A DNA stretch of 64,000 bases. It comes from Prolixibacteraceae bacterium JC049 (GTDB lineage Bacteria; Bacteroidota; Bacteroidia; Bacteroidales; Prolixibacteraceae). The stretch covers positions 62,001 to 126,000 of the forward strand of contig SACZ01000003.1 in the NCBI GenBank assembly GCA_023369685.1. The letters run 5' to 3'. Of the stretch, positions 62,204-64,000 are shown in pieces (the stretch's first letter is position 1; every line of letters starts with the position of its first letter). Made by a program: the position numbers and the translations under genes. The notes beneath the pieces were generated by a model. That model was not told the DNA's origin. It saw only the letters and a list, made by a program, of their open reading frames with translations, and did no database searches.

Positions 62204-64000
62204 TTATTTCTTTCTCAAAATCATGCAATGTCCACCTCCTGGAGCCATCCAGAATTGGTGTTTACTTTTGCGATTAACAGTGATTGTTTTGCTGGTATAA
62301 GCTTCTCTATTTTTCCATGCCGAAGTTTTTCGGGTATCTGAAAAGATGATTGCTTCGTATTTCCCTTTATCCAGAAAACTAAGGTCGATTTCTAAGTTGC
62401 GTGCTTCTTTATTGTTGGCGGCACCAACTAACCACGTATCACCTGTTTGGCGAGCTACAACAATCGATTCTCCAATATTGGCTTGAAGTACTTTTGATTG
62501 TTTCCAGGTTCCCTTGTTGAATTGAATGAATTCAAACAGATCGCTTTTGGCTTTGTATGCGTCCGGATGATCAGGGATACATGTCAATCCGCTAAATACA
62601 ATTAATGTGCGGGCAGCTTCGGAAACCACTGTTGAAGGAACCTGTTGACCAATTGCACGTCGGCCCATTAAATTATCCAGTTCGAAGTAGCCGTTGTTCA
62701 TATCTAAAGCTCCGGCCAATGTATTTACCATCGATGCTGTTACGAATGTTTTAGGGGTAAATGCCTTTCGGGCATCCGATTGTGCATGACAATATTCTTT
62801 GGTAATTAAGTTGGGCCAAGTGCGGGAATCGCCACTTGGAGGAACTGGGCCATCGTGAAAATCAACTAACATTTTATAGCGAGCAGCCAACTCGACAATT
62901 TCACGTGTCTTCAATACAAACTCTTGTCGATTACCATGGCATTCGCTGCGCAAGAAACCGTATTTAAAACCTTTGGCACCCCATTCAGACCAGGTTTTAA
63001 GTACATCTTCTAAGTTCCAATTGTTATTATCTCCTTTTCGTTTTCTATCAATATAAAGCAAAATGCCCACTCCTTTCTCTTTTGCATAGCGAATCAATTC
63101 AGGCATATCCATGTTGGTACGAGAATATTGTGGCCCTTTTTCGCTGTACCAATTGGCATCGAAAAGTACATAAGCCAATTCTTGCTCTGCAGCAAAATCG
63201 ATGAATCGGCGGTAAGACTCTTCGTTGATATCGTATTTGAAATCCCCAACTTTTGCACCATTGGCACGCCAGTCCCACAAAGTAATTCCGGGCTTAATCC
63301 ATGAAGTATCTTCTATTTTACAAGGAGGATTCAGATTATATAGCAAGTTCGATTCCAATAAACTTTCCAATTTGTCGGCCACCATAAATACTCGCCAAGA
63401 AGTTTCACAAGGGAGCTTTACTTCCGATTTTGCTATCTCGAAATGCAACTGATCAGCTTTTCGTTGTAGTAAAAAGTAGCTTTGAGTATAAATACCCGCT
63501 TCATGAATAGCCATCCATTTATTGGAACTATTGATCAAGAATGGAGTTTGGATATTTTTTCCCTCTGGAAGGTCGTTAATTTTCAAAGGACCAAGATTAG
63601 GTCGTTCGCCATTGGGGGCCCATATTGTATTTTCCTCAGGATAGTTGAAAGTGGTATTATCGCTAAATATAGCTGTTGTATTTAGTGTATTCTGCTTTGG
63701 AATTTCATATCGAAATGCAAATCCATTGTCGTAAATTTGGAAGAGAATATTTACCGAATAAGTATTGTTGACTTTAGTAGTGAGTTTTATTTGTCGGTAT
63801 TCATTTTTTATTAGCTGCTGTTTACCCCAAGCAGGCGTCCAAGAGTTGGAGAACGATGATTGATCGGTATTCAGAATATCAAATGAATTTAATGATTTGC
63901 CATCGATGGAAATTCCGAAATGAATGTTCGGAATAAGCAATTGGTTGTTGGACCAAAATTGTGCGGTTAACTGCCCATTTTGATTTTCCCAGTTTACTTT
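62204..64000 (-). CDS. Glycoside hydrolase family 97 protein (5' truncated by window edge)
   Basis: The frame is open to base 64000 on the minus strand with no start codon, so the N-terminus lies beyond the window; 598 residues are visible. It has the GH97 N-domain (NSWTPAWGKQQLIKNEYR), the central barrel (LAYVLFDANWYSEKGPQ, MLVDFHDGPVPPSGDSRTWPN) and a C-terminal beta domain. GH97 includes alpha-glucosidase and alpha-galactosidase activity. Where many relatives read KVDF, this protein has KYGF. With the sulfatase it suggests attack on a sulfated polysaccharide. Confidence 0.9.
   Translation of the reverse strand, partial: KVNWENQNGQLTAQFWSNNQLLIPNIHFGISIDGKSLNSFDILNTDQSSFSNSWTPAWGKQQLIKNEYRQIKLTTKVNNTYSVNILFQIYDNGFAFRYEIPKQNTLNTTAIFSDNTTFNYPEENTIWAPNGERPNLGPLKINDLPEGKNIQTPFLINSSNKWMAIHEAGIYTQSYFLLQRKADQLHFEIAKSEVKLPCETSWRVFMVADKLESLLESNLLYNLNPPCKIEDTSWIKPGITLWDWRANGAKVGDFKYDINEESYRRFIDFAAEQELAYVLFDANWYSEKGPQYSRTNMDMPELIRYAKEKGVGILLYIDRKRKGDNNNWNLEDVLKTWSEWGAKGFKYGFLRSECHGNRQEFVLKTREIVELAARYKMLVDFHDGPVPPSGDSRTWPNLITKEYCHAQSDARKAFTPKTFVTASMVNTLAGALDMNNGYFELDNLMGRRAIGQQVPSTVVSEAARTLIVFSGLTCIPDHPDAYKAKSDLFEFIQFNKGTWKQSKVLQANIGESIVVARQTGDTWLVGAANNKEARNLEIDLSFLDKGKYEAIIFSDTRKTSAWKNREAYTSKTITVNRKSKHQFWMAPGGGHCMILRKK

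Overview
The window looks like chromosomal DNA of a low-GC, probably marine Bacteroidota species, most likely a Marinilabiliales/Marinifilaceae-type organism (the lineage is inference). Supporting signs are vegetative promoters of the Bacteroidota type (TTG, 19 bases, TAnnTTTG) in front of a tRNA array and rpsA, paired OmpH/Skp genes behind bamA, the families DUF6089 and DUF3822, a very large secreted protein with a type IX secretion C-terminal domain, a TonB-dependent receptor, and a GH97/sulfatase pair. I see no insertion sequence, prophage, CRISPR array or rRNA operon.

Layout. 1-1723: the end of a PAS-domain protein and a SpoIIE-type phosphatase, probably a hydrogenase-linked sensory pair. 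1801-8771 (minus): an envelope block (two OmpH chaperones, bamA, uppS, a DUF6089 barrel protein, nadK, a CBS protein), divergent from pdxJ, an alpha/beta hydrolase and a Cys-rich lipoprotein. 11002-11423: four identical tRNA-Asp genes under one promoter. 11574-19401: rsmD, DUF3822, a membrane-anchored hypothetical, a RecD-like helicase, a C1 peptidase, rnz and rpsA. 19768-26264: a nucleotide-sugar operon (ugd, UDP-xylose synthase, rfbA, rfbC, rfbD, phosphohexomutase) that lacks rfbB.

26560-32506 is the most unusual part. An ECF sigma factor overlaps a membrane protein with repeated cytoplasmic modules and a periplasmic TPR region, which is a likely anti-sigma factor. A large periplasmic TPR-CHAT protease lies beyond it on the other strand. 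Divergent from the protease is a previously hidden 56-residue peptide gene with a double-glycine leader. The sigma gene and the peptide gene share a 34-base upstream element (28 of 34 positions identical, no gaps), which suggests one regulon: CHAT protease, anti-sigma, sigma, secreted or processed peptide. The spacers around it hold a 16-bp hairpin and a 22-bp perfect palindrome.

33376-40669 (minus): an rRNA methyltransferase, serine acetyltransferase, an S41 protease, guaA, a TonB-like protein and a small protein. Between guaA and the TonB-like gene are two near-identical 143-bp direct repeats. Each looks like a complete minus-strand small-RNA gene, with a -7 promoter box, about 90 nt of RNA and a terminator whose loop-proximal pairs covary. 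40831-44355 (minus): a sugar-1-kinase, nucleotidyltransferase and sugar MFS transporter set. 44594-54276: a TonB-dependent receptor, an AraC-type membrane regulator, two small envelope proteins and a 1610-residue adhesin-like protein with 14 repeats. 54351-56775: a LytS/LytR-type two-component operon. 56984-60558: an oxidoreductase, pdxB and gnd. 60638-64000 (minus): a sulfatase and a 5'-truncated GH97 glycosidase, the edge of a polysaccharide-use locus.
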